Below are positions 46,740 through 59,632 of a stretch of DNA of 64,000 bases, piece after piece (within the stretch, counting starts at the first letter, position 1; each line of letters begins with the position of its first letter). Under the pieces are notes generated by a model. The model worked only from the letters and a program-made list of their open reading frames with translations. It was not told the DNA's origin and ran no database searches. A program made the translations under genes and the position numbers. This DNA comes from Leucocoprinus leucothites (lineage: Eukaryota; Basidiomycota; Agaricomycetes; Agaricales; Agaricaceae): positions 744,001 to 808,000 of the forward strand of contig JAACJO010000012.1 of assembly GCA_013368445.1 (NCBI GenBank). Reading direction: 5' to 3'.

Positions 46740-48009
46740 CTTCTTTGCGCTAGCCGTCGTTTGGTGTGTTCTAGCTCTTTTCAAGAATACCCGAGCTTCT
46801 TCTCACCGCGTCCCCCAAACTAATACAGTCACCTCATAGTTCTACTTCTTGCCCTATACCTTTATAATCCAATGGCCGAGATCAACCTACGCAATGTTTA
46901 TTCTCCACTATCTCAGTTTGCTCCCATCCCTATATGTAGGCTGGCTTATGTCCAGCAGCTCTTCCTCGGAAGGTTAGAACACTCACTATACCCTCTTGCA
47001 TTCGTGATAAATTCTGCATTCCATGGGGATACGTCCGACTCGACAGCGGTGATCTTGAGCTTAAACCGAACAAGATCCAAAGATAGGTATCATGTACGGC
47101 ATTGTGCGCTACTTCGGCCAAAAGGATTCCTCAATCTTGCACTTGTGATCTTCACTTATTCATATGGTTCTTTGGAGGAGCAAGCATCTTGTCAAATCTC
47201 ATGACCACCCCCAATTGCACTTCTGATTGAAGTGTTAGACGCTGGAATCTTCGGCTCAAGGCTCAAGGCAGGGTCTGCTGTGACGCTCATACTCTTTTGT
47301 GCGAGGATCTCTGTGGGATCCCTCCCCAGTAAGCACACCGTTTTCCAGCTCCTTACGAGGCTGCTCAGGACTTCTGTGCAGAGGTTGGCACTTCAATGCA
47401 ATCCATTCGAACGTGTAGAGGAATCAGGAGAGCGCCAAAAATTAGGTAAAACGTGTATTAGTCGAGGATCTTGAACGAAATTCCTGATGTCTGAAAAAAT
47501 GACGAATGTGGCGGGCGATCTGCTGTGTTCCTATCAGGGAGCGTGGGTATCCCTTAGGACAGCTGTTGATTCCCTTGGTGATCGTGGATTTCAGAATTCT
47601 GGTTTCATCGACGTAGGAGACCGGTGAACGTATCTATAATTAGATTGGCGTCGATACTATGGAAGAGAGTCTGGCATAGCAGCTTCATACTTGTCTAGAT
47701 AGAACTATGACGACGACAAACCGAAAGTCAAGGATCCCTCGTTTCGGAGTATTCCTAAAATGCTCCCAAAGGATACGCACGAGTTTACTGTAAGTTCCAA
47801 CTCACACTCAAGGAAGACTGATATGCATTGTAAGGATGCGCTAGGCAACACATAGCTGAAGCAGCTGGCGTCCAAGCCCTGATAAAGCGAGGACTGCTAA
47901 ACATCACGGGCGAACAAAGACGAGTTCGTTAATCTGGGGTAGTTACTCAAACCACGCGAAACCGATACACTGTACCTGATATACCCTTAGAACATTTCTC
48001 GGTATGGTA
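46740..48009. other. Intergenic, no supported gene
   Basis: A short coding-like run NYDDDKPKVKDPSFRSIPK near 47705-47770 precedes a GTAAGT donor, but I found no matching exons. Other frames look random. The left part is the 3' flank of the zinc-finger gene and the right part the 3' flank of CWC24. Confidence 0.35.
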
Positions 48010-49110
48010 TCAATCGGACCCGTCCGAGTCGTTTTCATCCTCCAAGCCTTCAATCTGCACCTCAGCCCCGGCCTCTTGCTCCTCTTCATCGACTTCCTTC
48101 GCCTTCCGTTTCTTGTCAATCTTTTCAATCACTTTGTCAGCGCGATTGAAAATACCACCAGTAGGTGCACCACACGCGAGACATTTAGGAGTTTTAGCAT
48201 ATCTCTTGATGGCGCAAGCAGAGCAGAAATAATGTCCACAACGAGTCACAACTGGGTCGGTGTAGTGTTTGCGGCATATGAGACAAGCGAACGGTACATC
48301 TTCATCATCAGAGTCGCTCGGATCACTGTCGTTTTCGACCTGATTTTTCGAGTTTTCTGCTAGTCTGTCCAGCTGCCACCCAGCCAGGTCTGTAATGAGT
48401 AGATTAGTAATTGCTTCAACACGTCGTAGTCGAAATACCTACATGTACCGCGGTCATGTAAGAATTTACATGTATCACCAAACCCACAATAGCCAGTTTC
48501 TTAATATTAACAGAAAAGGTTTAGACAGTCACCTCTAACAGGGAACCGGTTGAGACACACCTTTATAATCCTTACAGACATCCGGTTGATAATCCGTGAT
48601 AGTCACTGTGCGAATTGTGTTGTTACTCCGCTGAGGTCCCACCCTCATTGACTTTGGAACTTCCTGGGATTTCTTGATATGAGTCTTGTATGCTTTCTGA
48701 CCATGGTATTGTCCGTCGTCAGGTATATCCAATTCTTCATCTGAATCCCCCTTTTCTCTTCGTCGACGTTTAGCTAGGAGTTCTTCCGCTTCGTCACCTG
48801 CAAGAATCTCGAGCGCCGCGTTTACATGTGAACCTTCTGCCGTCCACTTAACGTCTGGACCATCCTTCTCAGCTGTGGTGGGATCGTCAGATTCATCCCT
48901 TTGCGCAGCCGTGCGTTTCGAGCCGGCTGTTAAAAGACTAGTTGCAGTCTTTTTTGTGGGAAGGACAACCTCGGATTTGGATGTCACACCGGCGGGTGCT
49001 GTGATCCGTGAAGCTGAAGGAGAAGCTGAGCGTTTACGAGCAGTAGTTGGCCGGCCCTTGCTCTTTTTCTTGAAGAAGGGGACGTTTACCTGTTCTTCTG
49101 TCGAGGTCAT
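48010..49110 (-). CDS. CWC24: Pre-mRNA splicing factor CWC24 (RNF113-type CCCH + RING)
   Basis: Three exons starting [20 protein letters not shown]; an upstream in-frame Met (49194) exists but the family begins near here. The N-terminal region is basic and acidic. The conserved [20 protein letters not shown] block leads into [20 protein letters not shown], then [11 protein letters not shown] (one CCCH finger). The RING is [20 protein letters not shown], then [20 protein letters not shown]. The tail is acidic (DENDSDGSD). CWC24 binds the 5' splice site in the activated spliceosome before the first catalytic step. All zinc ligands are present. Confidence 0.93.
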
Positions 49111-51754
49111 TTCGTCAGAGTTTGCTGTCGACAAGGAAGGAGCGAATCTGAAATGGAACTCCCAACCACTCAAGGAAACATCTCTGCTTACCAATCTGCG
49201 AAATCACATAATCCAGGACTGGGTAAGGACCTCCAGGGCCGCACGGCCGTATCTCTCGCTTCCGCCTTTAATCATGTTCACGAGTCAGGATTCTCATCTG
49301 ACCCCACAAGGACTTCGTCAGATTTTTCCTTCTCTCCCTGTTTTTCGGTTTCCCCCCCCCTCCCCACTCTGTTCAATCATAAATTCTCTGTGTAATGATA
49401 TATGCCTACCACTTCATTTCTCATATAACGGTAGAAACATCTGGCACCATCGTCCGTCTTCGGCTTTCATTCAGTTCATACCATGTTGATGCAATTGTTC
49501 TTCCCTCACCTATCACCGCCTGCTTCTCGAAGCGTTCGGATCGCTCGATTCCTCTCTCGCAGCGCCCGGAAAATGCTTGTGACCCTCGACATACGTGGAT
49601 GCTTGGCGCCTGTACTAGAGTCTTCTGATGAGCTCCATGACCAACCTCAATACGCTTCCTCGTTCTGTGGCCAAGGCTTGGGTGACGGAAGGCTACTGAC
49701 ACTTTCTTGGACTGCTTATTACCCCCGATTCTCAGGCTGACACACGAAATCGCTTTAAACCAACAGAGGATTTGAATGCCGCAACTACCGTGAGTGGCAC
49801 AGCCAGAAGTCGAATCCACCTAGTCCTCGAGAATAAATTTCTACGGCGCCGAATCGTTTTACTCACGTCAGGCTCCTGGTTCCGGCTTATAAACAATTGT
49901 TGGAAGAGACACTCTCGGCATGGTGGTCCTAACCACGTTTGAAACTAGAACCTCCGTCTGTGACGGAGCGTCTCAATGTTATGAGTTTATGGAACCCGAA
50001 GATCCACAGGGGATACATTTTGGCGGCGAGCCTTTTCCGGTATGATGGAAGCGTCTGTATTCGATTTGCGTCTAGGGTACCAGTCTCATGAAATTTTCAT
50101 GTATGTGTCGTTGTGTTATTTTTGGAGGTCTCATCGAGGACTGTATTAACTTTGCCTTGGTCATTTGTTCTCTAGAAGCTTTTGCCGTGACACTGGGCAC
50201 ATTATGATGCTTGCAACCCCGTTGCGTTCGCGCGCGTCTATATACTTTCCTAGCTCTCTGCTCTCGTGATCATGCACGTCACAGTGGCTTCTGTGATATT
50301 TCTGTTTTCCTACTAAACACTTCCAAGTACCTAGTATTGGCAACTTCTAATGCAGATTAGACTGTTGTGTCTTGGAGTATCACAGGACTTGGCACCTTAT
50401 CGCCGAGATAGTCCGGCTCAACAGCTGCAATCCACCTTGAGATCCCTTGTGGCAAAGACAGAGAGCCTAAAGATGATTAGGACTTGATAAACTTTGCTTC
50501 CATCCACTTTTCTCCGTCTATTCGGCTTCAAAATCAGAGTTCAGAGGAGAGCACAATAGAGTTTCGCTTTCTACCTCTCAGACCCACAACTACTACGGTG
50601 TGGCGTTGTATTTAGAGCGAATGACGGAGACCAAATTTTCGTCCTCGTTGGAAGCCACGAGGTCCAATCACATTCCCGTTCCATTTACCGAATACAAAGT
50701 ACTATCATCTTGAACGAGCCTGCATGGTCATCCACCTTGTCAAGCAATATTTTCAACCAGCAGTCAAAAAGCAGATGGGGGCGACAATTAGATGATCATG
50801 TCGTATATACTTACTTTCCAGACGATCAGGCTCGACTAGGACTTGCCCCGGCACCAGAGAGAACTCGGGAAGAAAGAAGCGACTGTTTAATTATGCTGCA
50901 TTTCCAGCGATTAACGACTGCTTGATCCCTCTCTCCCCGCCTGAGCCGCACCACATAGCCCCTCAAGCGATCCTTCCTCAAATACAGCACCAAGCCTTAC
51001 TTATGCATCACTATCGAAAGGGACCGAGCCCGAGGCTTGCACAGGGACACTCAGTTTGATCAGAAGCAGGGCGCTTACTACTTGGATTCTTTATTAGGGG
51101 TCTACGAAACTAATTGCCCCGTGTAGTTGCCATTCGCGGCACCAGAACTTGCGGCGACTCGACATTGGTAATCATTGACAGAGAAGCTTGGTAAGCCATA
51201 CAAATTCTTCGTCCACTCAGCACTCGCATGTTATTTGTACCTTCAGTATAGATGATGGACAAGTTTCCTTCGACAGGCACGGAGGAGCATTGACGGGCCC
51301 AAAAATACCGATATATGTACAATATTCAGCAGAGCTGTCTACTGCGGTTGTTATTTACGTCTCCCGCAGAGGACATCGTTGCGCATGTCTCTGTACCCTA
51401 ACGCGAGAATTGATCGATACAAGCCGATACAATATCTTTCAGCAAATCATTTTACAGAAGTTGGCTGTCGAGAGGACATACCCATATGCGGCAAGAACAC
51501 ATAGCGAGGCAATGTGGCGATGGGTCATGGGACCATCTGCATCAGTCAGACGTTCCGTAATCTTATCGCACCGTCAAAAGAGTGAGGGGATGCTGCCGAT
51601 ACCACACATATAGGCAGGATGAGCAGATCAGACTCCGGGAAAATAATGATCATAAGGGACCCGCTGGACCCGGAAACCAAGAGAACCAAGAGAGGCAAAC
51701 GAAAGATGTGATTAGGAAGCAGGTTAGTCAGCGTGTGGAAATTGATAGGAAGGA
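49111..51754. other. 2.6-kb stretch without a supported gene
   Basis: It holds the CWC24 promoter on the left. A possible small spliced gene at 49483-49795 (+) opens with an Arg/Ser-rich, presequence-like stretch, but needs a 40-nt intron. Further right I see only short frames. The right end contains the upstream region and possibly a 5' exon of the bZIP gene. Confidence 0.35.
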
Positions 51755-52885
51755 ATGCAAACACGGCCCGATCCTTGGGTACTCGTATTCAAAGACCCGA
51801 GATTACTGAGCAAGAATTATCTCTTTATCCCCCACCACCAGGTCTCCACTCAGGCCACAGTCAGCAGGACTCTAATGCCCATGCCTGCAAACATCCAAGG
51901 CTTGAACATTGTGCAACCGCAGCAAGCTTCCTCCGACTCGCAGGACTTGCTCTCCGGTCAAGCTTTTCCAGACATTTCCGCTCAGCTTGACCTGTGGACC
52001 AATCTCACCTTCGACACGGACGAGGGCTCTCTTTCCCGTCCAGATGACAATAAAAACGTAGAAGAGGAAGAGGAGGAGGACGCAAAGTCACCCACCGCTG
52101 CAAACGCTGAAAAGGCCGTTCACGACGGCCATGTTACAGGCACCAATCTAGGTTCCAACAACGTGCCCCAGCCCATTACCCAGTCTTCAGCTCTACCCAA
52201 TCTGTCCAACTTCGATCTCAACACTCTTCTTTCCGGGTTTGACCCATACGCCAACCTCTCTCAGCACACGAACCCCGGTGCCGCGCCCTCGCTAGCACAG
52301 CTCCTGGCTCTCCATTCCCATGCCCAACAATTCCCAACGCCGATACCTAACCCGTTTTCACACTATTCAGTTGCACCATCCACACCTTATGGTCGCCTTC
52401 CTCCCATTTTGACCTCCCATGTCCCACCAGCACCAACGCCAGTGTCCGCTCCGAGTCCAGCCCCAACGTTGACGTCTGTGACAGCTGAGGAGCCCCCAGC
52501 AAAACGCTCTCGCACACGCAAGCCTTCTGTCTCCTCACCGGAAGCCCTTACAGTAGATCCTCAAACCATGACCCTTGCTGCAGCTGAGGACAAGCGGCGC
52601 AGAAACACCGCTGCCAGTGCCCGATTTAGGCTGAAGAAGAAGGAGAGAGAAGCAGCTCTGGAGGGAAAAGCGAAAGAACTAGAGACGCGAGTTAGTGAAT
52701 TGGAGCGGGAGTGCGAGGGACTCCGCAGGGAAAACGGATGGTTGAAGGGTCTTGTCGTTGGTGTCACTGGCGCTGCTCAAGGGCCTGTTGTTACTTCTCC
52801 CCCTCCAAGCCTTTCTCCCGCCCAGCTTGCGAGTCTCACGAACGCTACTGCAGTGAAGAGAAACAGAGAGGATGTGGAAGCTTGA
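51755..52885 (+). CDS. bZIP transcription factor (Met4/CYS-3/ATF4-like)
   Basis: Single open exon of up to 376 residues. The likely start is Met at 51875 (MPMPANIQGLNIV) or the in-frame 51755. The N-terminal two thirds is acidic and Pro/Ser/Thr-rich, with an EEEEEED run, and probably activates transcription. The bZIP basic region is EDKRRRNTAASARFRLKKKE, with the invariant Asn and Arg, followed by leucine heptads in LETRVSELERECEGLRREN and GWLKGLVVG. The basic region resembles sulfur/amino-acid regulators such as CYS-3 and Gcn4-type factors. The tail ends AVKRNREDVEA. A 5' exon upstream is possible. Confidence 0.88.
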   Translation: MQTRPDPWVLVFKDPRLLSKNYLFIPHHQVSTQATVSRTLMPMPANIQGLNIVQPQQASSDSQDLLSGQAFPDISAQLDLWTNLTFDTDEGSLSRPDDNKNVEEEEEEDAKSPTAANAEKAVHDGHVTGTNLGSNNVPQPITQSSALPNLSNFDLNTLLSGFDPYANLSQHTNPGAAPSLAQLLALHSHAQQFPTPIPNPFSHYSVAPSTPYGRLPPILTSHVPPAPTPVSAPSPAPTLTSVTAEEPPAKRSRTRKPSVSSPEALTVDPQTMTLAAAEDKRRRNTAASARFRLKKKEREAALEGKAKELETRVSELERECEGLRRENGWLKGLVVGVTGAAQGPVVTSPPPSLSPAQLASLTNATAVKRNREDVEA

Positions 52886-55372
52886 GTTACCTACTAACTT
52901 ATGACTGAGGGAACCAGCCGGCTCGTCTTCCTGCTGGATATCTAATCTTCTCTGGGGAAATTTAGATTATATGGCGTACTTCTTGAAATAACAGACAGTA
53001 ACATTTGTTAAAATGTATTATTTCATTGTTTTCTGTGTAACCATATCATATGTTCCTTTTCGTGGTGCATCATGGCTCCCCGTCGCACTGTTTTAACTCC
53101 GCTACCAGAAAGCCTCACTTGCCCTTCTTCGTGCTCAGTTTCTGGTGTTACTTGTCTACGACTGTAAAACATGAATAGGTACTTTCCCAACAGAACGGCG
53201 GTGCACAGTGCGATGTCTCTCTCAACTAGAATTGTCACGATCCCCAATGGTCGAAGACCAAGTAAAATACCGTCCACAAAGGCCAGCTAACTGGAGTTAA
53301 TCGTGCCGATTGACCCCTTTGTTCGTTCATTATCGAACTAGCCGACAAGGTGGGATGACCTGGGATGACAAATGATTTTGAAAATCCGTCGGCGATCTAT
53401 CGGCGTAAGGTGACAGCCTGACATGACTTGTGGATTCATTCCAGATCCATTTGCAAACGGTCAGGTTCGAGATAAAAAACGACTCTTCTCAGTCGTCTGA
53501 CTCGACCTCGAAAATGTTCGTAGATGACACCGGAGGGAGTCGTAGGGTGCATTGGCTCCATCGGAGTGTCCTCGTCAGTTATGAGTATGACTCCTGAAAT
53601 AACCGCGGCAATTACTGCAGCGGAGTGATATGCCCCTTGAATGGCGTCATCGCCTCAACATTCCTGACGGTGGCGCTCTCCACAATGAAGTGAGAGATAA
53701 CGAGAGGCACTGGTCGTCAAAGGATCATGAGTTCTCTCAGGAGGATATGTATGTTTCGCGAGTGAAGTTCAACTGGGAAGAACACCAACCCTTGGGTTAT
53801 ATTTTGAATGGAGGTACTGCTAGCTATAAAAACCACACATTTACACTGTTTTCACAGAGGCTCGTACTCGGTCGGGCAAGCTCCAGCCCTGGTATGCATA
53901 AGTAGAAATTAGGATAGTATATGAGCACACAACATAACCCATGCTCTGATGACTCGGACCTCCACCTCTCTGTCGGATCAATTGGACACGCGAGGTCCTT
54001 GACTGAAGTTCGCGCATTTGGTCATAGGTATGTAGTAGACCAATTTGGGCTTTTCAGCTCTCCTTTCTGGTGGCTTGTCGCGCTTGAGCGCTTGAGCGCT
54101 GAGCACCGCTGTAGGTCCAGGAAATTATGGCCAGAAATGGCCCGGATACCGGGGGAAATATGATGACTCTGGGTTTCATAATACGTGGGCGAGTAGTAAC
54201 AGGATTACTGTTATCCTCGAATGCGTGGAATAGGCATATTCGAAACACTCCGAGGACTGGAAATTTTTCTACAGCCGACGGCCAGGCCCGAAGATCTGAA
54301 GGGCAGCGGTGGCAGCGTTCAGTTCAGTTCAGTCTGGATATCCACATGTATGAGGAGGGAAGGGAGTGGGCTCCAGCTTCAGTTCGCGAAATAGCATCCA
54401 ACCCGCAAGCAATAAACTCAGAACCTATAGATCATTGCAAAGCCTTGTGTCTCTTGTGTGATTTGCTCAGGCGACAGGCCGACAATTTGGTTAGAATTGG
54501 TCAAGGAGATTTATCGGGTTCCAAGCCACACTAGCGAAGTGTATCTTGGAGAATTTTGGGGGGGTGAACACTATGTCATTGATTCGTATTGGTTTCATAG
54601 AAGTACTACAGAGTCCAGACAGAAGGCCTCAGGGCCAGTTTGCACCTGGGAAGCCATTTCCGGCAGAAGATCCAACAATGTATTGGGATCTTGCTAAAGG
54701 ATGCACACGCTAATACGACAAGAGCCAGTGAATGGGTGGGGCAGAGAACAGCATATGACTCAGGAGATAGACCACAGGAGCCGAGGTGTCGACGGGCCAA
54801 GAGCTAGAAACAAAGTCATGATTCCGATCGAACAAGTTGCCAATAGGGTGGACAAGAGACCCAGGGGCGGTGACCTCAGTAAGCAATGAGGTTAGAGGGT
54901 AGAAATATGGGTGTCAAGCTAGGCAGGAATGGGATAGGTTGTTTTATCGGTGTTGGCTCGGGATTTCAATGGACTCTAGTGACGATCCAATGGTTTGCGA
55001 GCACGTTGACAGTCTGATTCTGGAAACGTCGGCAGACCTCTAGATTCAACACATACAATGATATGCCGTGTGTGAAGTAGAAATGCTCAGCCTCGCACAC
55101 CCACATGTGCAGGACAAAGAATAACATATGTATCTGAGAGCAGAGAAAGAGTATTTGCTCTGCAGTGCCGTGGGTTTGGTTTCAAGTTGGACGACACGTG
55201 ACCAGTCCGGGGCGGAAACAGCCATTAAAGCAGTTCCCAGTGTCGTTGTCGCAGACTGATGAAAGAACTGTCATTCTCCCTCTACTCCGTTGTCCACGAC
55301 TTTGCTAACCTCGCAGACATCAGTTTACCATAGTATCATTGATACCCGCCTCTCCTCTTACCCTACCGCGAC
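52886..55372. other. 2.5-kb stretch, no supported gene
   Basis: A minus-strand frame at 53023-53277 starts with two hydrophobic stretches, and a plus-strand frame at 53630-53905 looks weakly coding, but neither has matching exons or a family. A CACGTG lies at 55195-55200 upstream of the LysM gene. A small GCTTGAGCGCTTGAGCGCT duplication is near 54084. Confidence 0.35.
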
Positions 55373-57008
55373 ATGTACAATGAGGGCCCGGAAGAGGAGA
55401 GTAGGGTCCAGTACGCATCTGCTCTCCATCCTAAACACTCGAAGCAACCAATTGTCAGGCGCAGACATTCTGGCTCAACCAGCGAAAACGGTGGCCTGAG
55501 CTATGATATACCGGGCAGACATAGCCGTTCGCGGGCAGATTCTAATGGCGGCCGGAACGATGGCGGGTACCATCATCCGCTCAGATTAAATTCAAAAAGG
55601 TCTTTGGATACCTCTGGAGTAACACGCCCGTATCTTAACCGAACGCTAAACGGGACGTCAAACGACGGTCAAGACCGTAATGAGAGTGACGATGAGACCC
55701 TGCACCGCAAAGAGGACGAAGCAGAGGTTATCGTGCACGAAGTGTGTTCCTTGGGCTTGCAGGGTCGAGGATGATTGCTGATGTTTCATGTATCCTTCTC
55801 TTTCAGATTACACCGACAGATTCTCTCGCCGGTGTCTCTCTTAAATATGGAATCAGTCTTGCAGACCTTCGGAGAGCAAATCACCTGTGGGCAAATGATT
55901 CAATTCACCTTCGCAGAGTCTTATACATTCCACTGGATATGTCTCTGAAAGCCCGGGACCTTGCTCGGGATGTCAAAGCGAATGTAGTTTCTTTCATGGG
56001 TGCATCGGGGTCATCATCATCAACTCATGCCCCTGATTCCAAGGCTGAAGGAAACGATCCTGACCCTCCCTCACCGGATACACCGAATGGGACAGGTTTG
56101 GGTATTCGGCGTGTTCCAACGTCACGAATGTCTTTCTTTCCACCTCCAGCTACCTCAGGCAAAACACCGTCCATTTCCTCCACGTCGTTGCTTCCATACA
56201 CCTCCAATCTGAGACCGTCTTCATCGCATGCACGATATTCGACTTCCCCATCACTAGTGTCAATCCTCACGGCTTTGCCAATCGCTGCCTCAACCCGGGA
56301 CGACTTAATCGCGCGCCTATCATTTGATAGCACTAGCTCGAGTGTCAGTGAGCGTTCAAGATCCAGTCCCGATCGTTCAGAAGGACACGAACTCTACATA
56401 GTCGCTAACCACGAACACGTGCCCCCCAACCTACCACATGTCGGACATCGCATCACCAACTCGTCTCAACTCCCTGGACCTTCTTCCCCTCAGTTGCGGA
56501 CGGCAATCCCGCGTCATGGGCGGACGACGTTTCCTACTGCTCGTCCTAATCAACCCCGCAATACCCAAACCTGGCATTTGTCAACGACCCCCCCTGCTGC
56601 GTACATACCCCACGTTTCGGATCGCACATCTATACGTACTGTACAAATGGAGCCATCACCAGTAATGCAATTGCCCAAATTGCGCCCCAGCAAATCTCAG
56701 CTACCGTCTCTGAACGGTATCTCTATCTGTACCCCGCGTCATTCCCAGGATGACCTCATTGAACTGGAGTAAGCATGGGCCACAGGCTTAGAAGGGAAAG
56801 AAATACACGGGCTTTTTGATATTCCAGCTCCGAGATCTCAGTAAGGACAAAGTCACCTGTTTTCTTTTCACATCCACTTACACCTTATTCGTCAGATTCT
56901 TGGGCAATGAATGATCTACGAAGACTCAATACATCCGCTCGAGATCAAGGTATGAATTTTTTTTCTGGGCTATCCTGTGCTTCTGATGTTCATTGAGTGC
57001 TCAAGTGA
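55373..57008 (+). CDS. Intracellular LysM-domain protein
   Basis: Exon 1 starts MYNEGPEEESRVQYASALHP, is basic and Ser-rich with no signal peptide, and ends EAEVIVHE. After an intron (GTGTGT..TTTCAG) comes a single LysM: ITPTDSLAGVSLKYGISLAD, then RRANHLWANDSIHLRRVLYI. A long Ser/Pro tail follows. The exon reaches a stop at 56772, but GAGTAAGC there is a good donor. Removing 56769-56827 opens DSEISVRTKSPVFFSHPLTP onward, and a further donor at 56950 leads to a stop at 57008 or 57256. Cytosolic LysM proteins with this layout (LYSMD-like) occur across fungi and are distinct from secreted chitin-binding effectors. The 3' end is uncertain. Confidence 0.75.
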
Positions 57009-57256
57009 TTATCCGCCGTGGAGCCAACATGTTCTTTTGCGCGCCCAGCGGCCATCATTCTTACCCAACCTTCTCGCCTCTCGCCAGCGACATGGGTTGG
57101 ACCGCCCTGGGAAGACTTGCTACGTTGGAAAGGCTTGTTGACCAGAGTTCTGATCCCTGCTATTGGCTTCCTAGATCGCTTGGCAATTGGGCTAGACCCT
57201 ACCCTACCCACCGTCTCATCCCTGCATTGTTCTCTTTTTTCGGCGAATCAGTTTAG

Positions 57257-58806
57257 ATTATATTTGGCGGCACCTACTTTGCTTGAACCCACAGACTTTG
57301 ATATCACAAACTAGAACCTGATTACTAGGGCCCTCGTCAGCGAAACTAAGGACGCCCATATCAATATACACCTGTGGTCACCAATTATTGTGCGACCTTG
57401 ACTGGCCTGATGATGGGTTCTCCAGGTTGATGAACGATTTGCATCACGCCGTTCCACCCTTCGAGTGATCATCAACTCGAGAAAATCCTCATCCTGAGAC
57501 CCACTTGCTTCAAATCATAACGTCCATCACTCGGTATGTTTTACCGGACAGCGAAACGAAGCCAGTCCTTTTCTGTTATCATATGCCTTGACCTCCTCCC
57601 AATTTGCAACTAGATCGGGTTACCCTCTGGCATCTCATGTCAATGTTGAACAGAATCAATGGAAGAGATCGATGAAGCTATTCCGGTATGATAACCGTAC
57701 TTGCGCAAACGCTTGATGATGATATTCGTTTTGGATGCGTTTAAAGCAACTCAGATGACGATGCATCTGACATTGAACTGCCTGGTCCTTGGGCCATGTC
57801 AGTACAAGTTTCAGTTCCAAGTGGGCCGACTTGAGAGCCTTTCCCTTTGAAGCCAGACGATCGACAAGTCAAGGATACTGAACCGTCAAAATTGGGTCCC
57901 ATTCTCACCCTTTACCATAACGGTGACATTTTTGAGCCAAACAGTCTCATCCTTCCGGCCGCCCAGGTCGTGTATTAGGAGAACCACGATGGAAGCAACG
58001 GGGGAAAATACGAAGGCCGAGTAAGGACCCCGAAATCCACCCAATGAGAACATTGCCAGGCATCTTGGATCCACGAGTCGGACTTGGGCGCAGATGCAGT
58101 GTGTGTTATATTCTTCTAACCGAACAGTTGCGAGTCAATCGGCTCAGATACTTTTTACTATGATGGAACCACTGTAGGTCCCATGGATGAGAAACGATGG
58201 TAATAAACCTAGTTGAGGCTACAAAACGAAGAGATATACAAACGGTGGGTCAACAGAGCCGAGATGGCATTCTCATAGTTGACATCACGAACTTGAATAG
58301 ACAGTGTGCATTGACTATCTTATTGGCTTTTTATTCGGATGCCCAGGACAAATAACGGAATGACATGAGCTCTAATCGTCGAATGCGAAACTCGGCTCCC
58401 TTGTGTCGAGTTGTAGTGGAGTAATAATCTACGAGAATATGATACCTATGGCAGCACTTGGCTCCGCGAGAATGGATGTGGCGTTCCCGGCTTAGCCGAA
58501 TATTCCAAAGAAACAAAAGAATTCCAAACTTCCCATGACGAGTTCGCCGACCGCTGATTGAGTTTCTTTTAATGTCTCCTTTAATTGATATTTGGTTCTA
58601 GAACCATGGGGGTGCCTCAATAAACCATATTTTGACGTCAAACAGAAGACCCGTGTGGCCAGTACATCACATCTCGGTCCGGGGAAGCACTACAAGCCTA
58701 GCATTGGTCGATTGTTCACACCTAGCATTTGTAGTGCCCGCCGACCATCATGCAAATTATTACTCAGAAGTACATGCTATTGATGTGTGAAGAAAGTACA
58801 GCTTCG
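57257..58806. other. Intergenic, no supported gene
   Basis: Scattered short frames only. A minus-strand 62-codon frame (57886-58074) has a hydrophobic stretch but no start context or partners. The right end is the 3' flank of GLTP. Confidence 0.4.
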
Positions 58807-59632
58807 CTAGAACCCTTTGTTATGGCCGCCTTTCTCATAGAAATCTTGCATGTGCTTGACAATAGCACTTAAGGCGGCTAGCCACTTGTTGAGTTCTGTG
58901 TCGAGATCCTCTTCAGTAGCTGGCTGTCCGCCATCCCCGTCGGCACGTAACTTATCAAAGAAGTCTTTGCGGTAGGGGCATGCCTTCATCGCAACCTGGA
59001 AAAAATGAGTCGTAGATAAGAGTGGAAGGAGAAAATACTGACAGTGAATACACCTTTGACGATGAAACTGTGAAATTGTTTGAGAGTGCCTTCGTAGGAC
59101 TTGTTGAACGCAGTTGCGAGTTCCTCTGACTTGTTTGTCTGAGCATTTTGAAGAGCCTTGCAAGTGAAAGAGAGTCCACGCAAGAGCCACATAAGTCCTT
59201 CAGTGGCAGTGCGTTTCTTCTCCCCTTTCTCATTCTCAACGAGACTCTCAAGGGTGCCAGATACTTGTGGAGTAGCATCATAGCGTGCCTGAACTTTCTA
59301 CAGGAGTTGTGTGAATAATCACGCAACATACAAACCTCCGAGAGCTATAGATCGTACGTACTGCAATGTTTCCCTTTAGATCTGACTGAACCACCGAAAA
59401 GGCTGCAGAACCCAGAAGATCTGTGATATAGATCTGTGAGTGTGCAAATGTGGGTGGAAATTATCAAGACACACCGAAGAGTCCCACCAAGCCCCTTGAT
59501 GCTTCCAGAAACTGGAGAGTATCAACACCACCTTCAGTATTTACATCCGCGAAGGACTAGGTGTGAGATTAGTATCTATAATCAACGGCATGAATATAAA
59601 TTACCCTGATTGTTTTCAAGTAAGGGGCCATG
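58807..59632 (-). CDS. Glycolipid transfer protein (GLTP fold)
   Basis: Four to five exons. The start MAPYLKTIR joins across an intron to SFADVNTEGGVDTLQFLEAS. The ligand-site residues known from human GLTP are all recognisable: Asp, Asn and Lys in VVQSDLKGNIAKVQARYDAT, the stacking Trp in TEGLMWLLRGLSFTCKALQN, and the His in GTLKQFHSFIVKGVF. The protein continues AMKACPYRKDFFDKLRADGD and ends MQDFYEKGGHNKGF, about 205 residues in all. GLTPs move glycosphingolipids between membranes. In fungi the family includes HET-C2 of Podospora, which links lipid transfer to heterokaryon incompatibility. It is divergent from the fRMsr gene. Confidence 0.92.

Noticed and set aside
54080..54110. GCTTGAGCGCTTGAGCGCT duplication as a mobile-element terminus
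   Set aside because: Too short, with no inverted partner, target duplication or transposase nearby.
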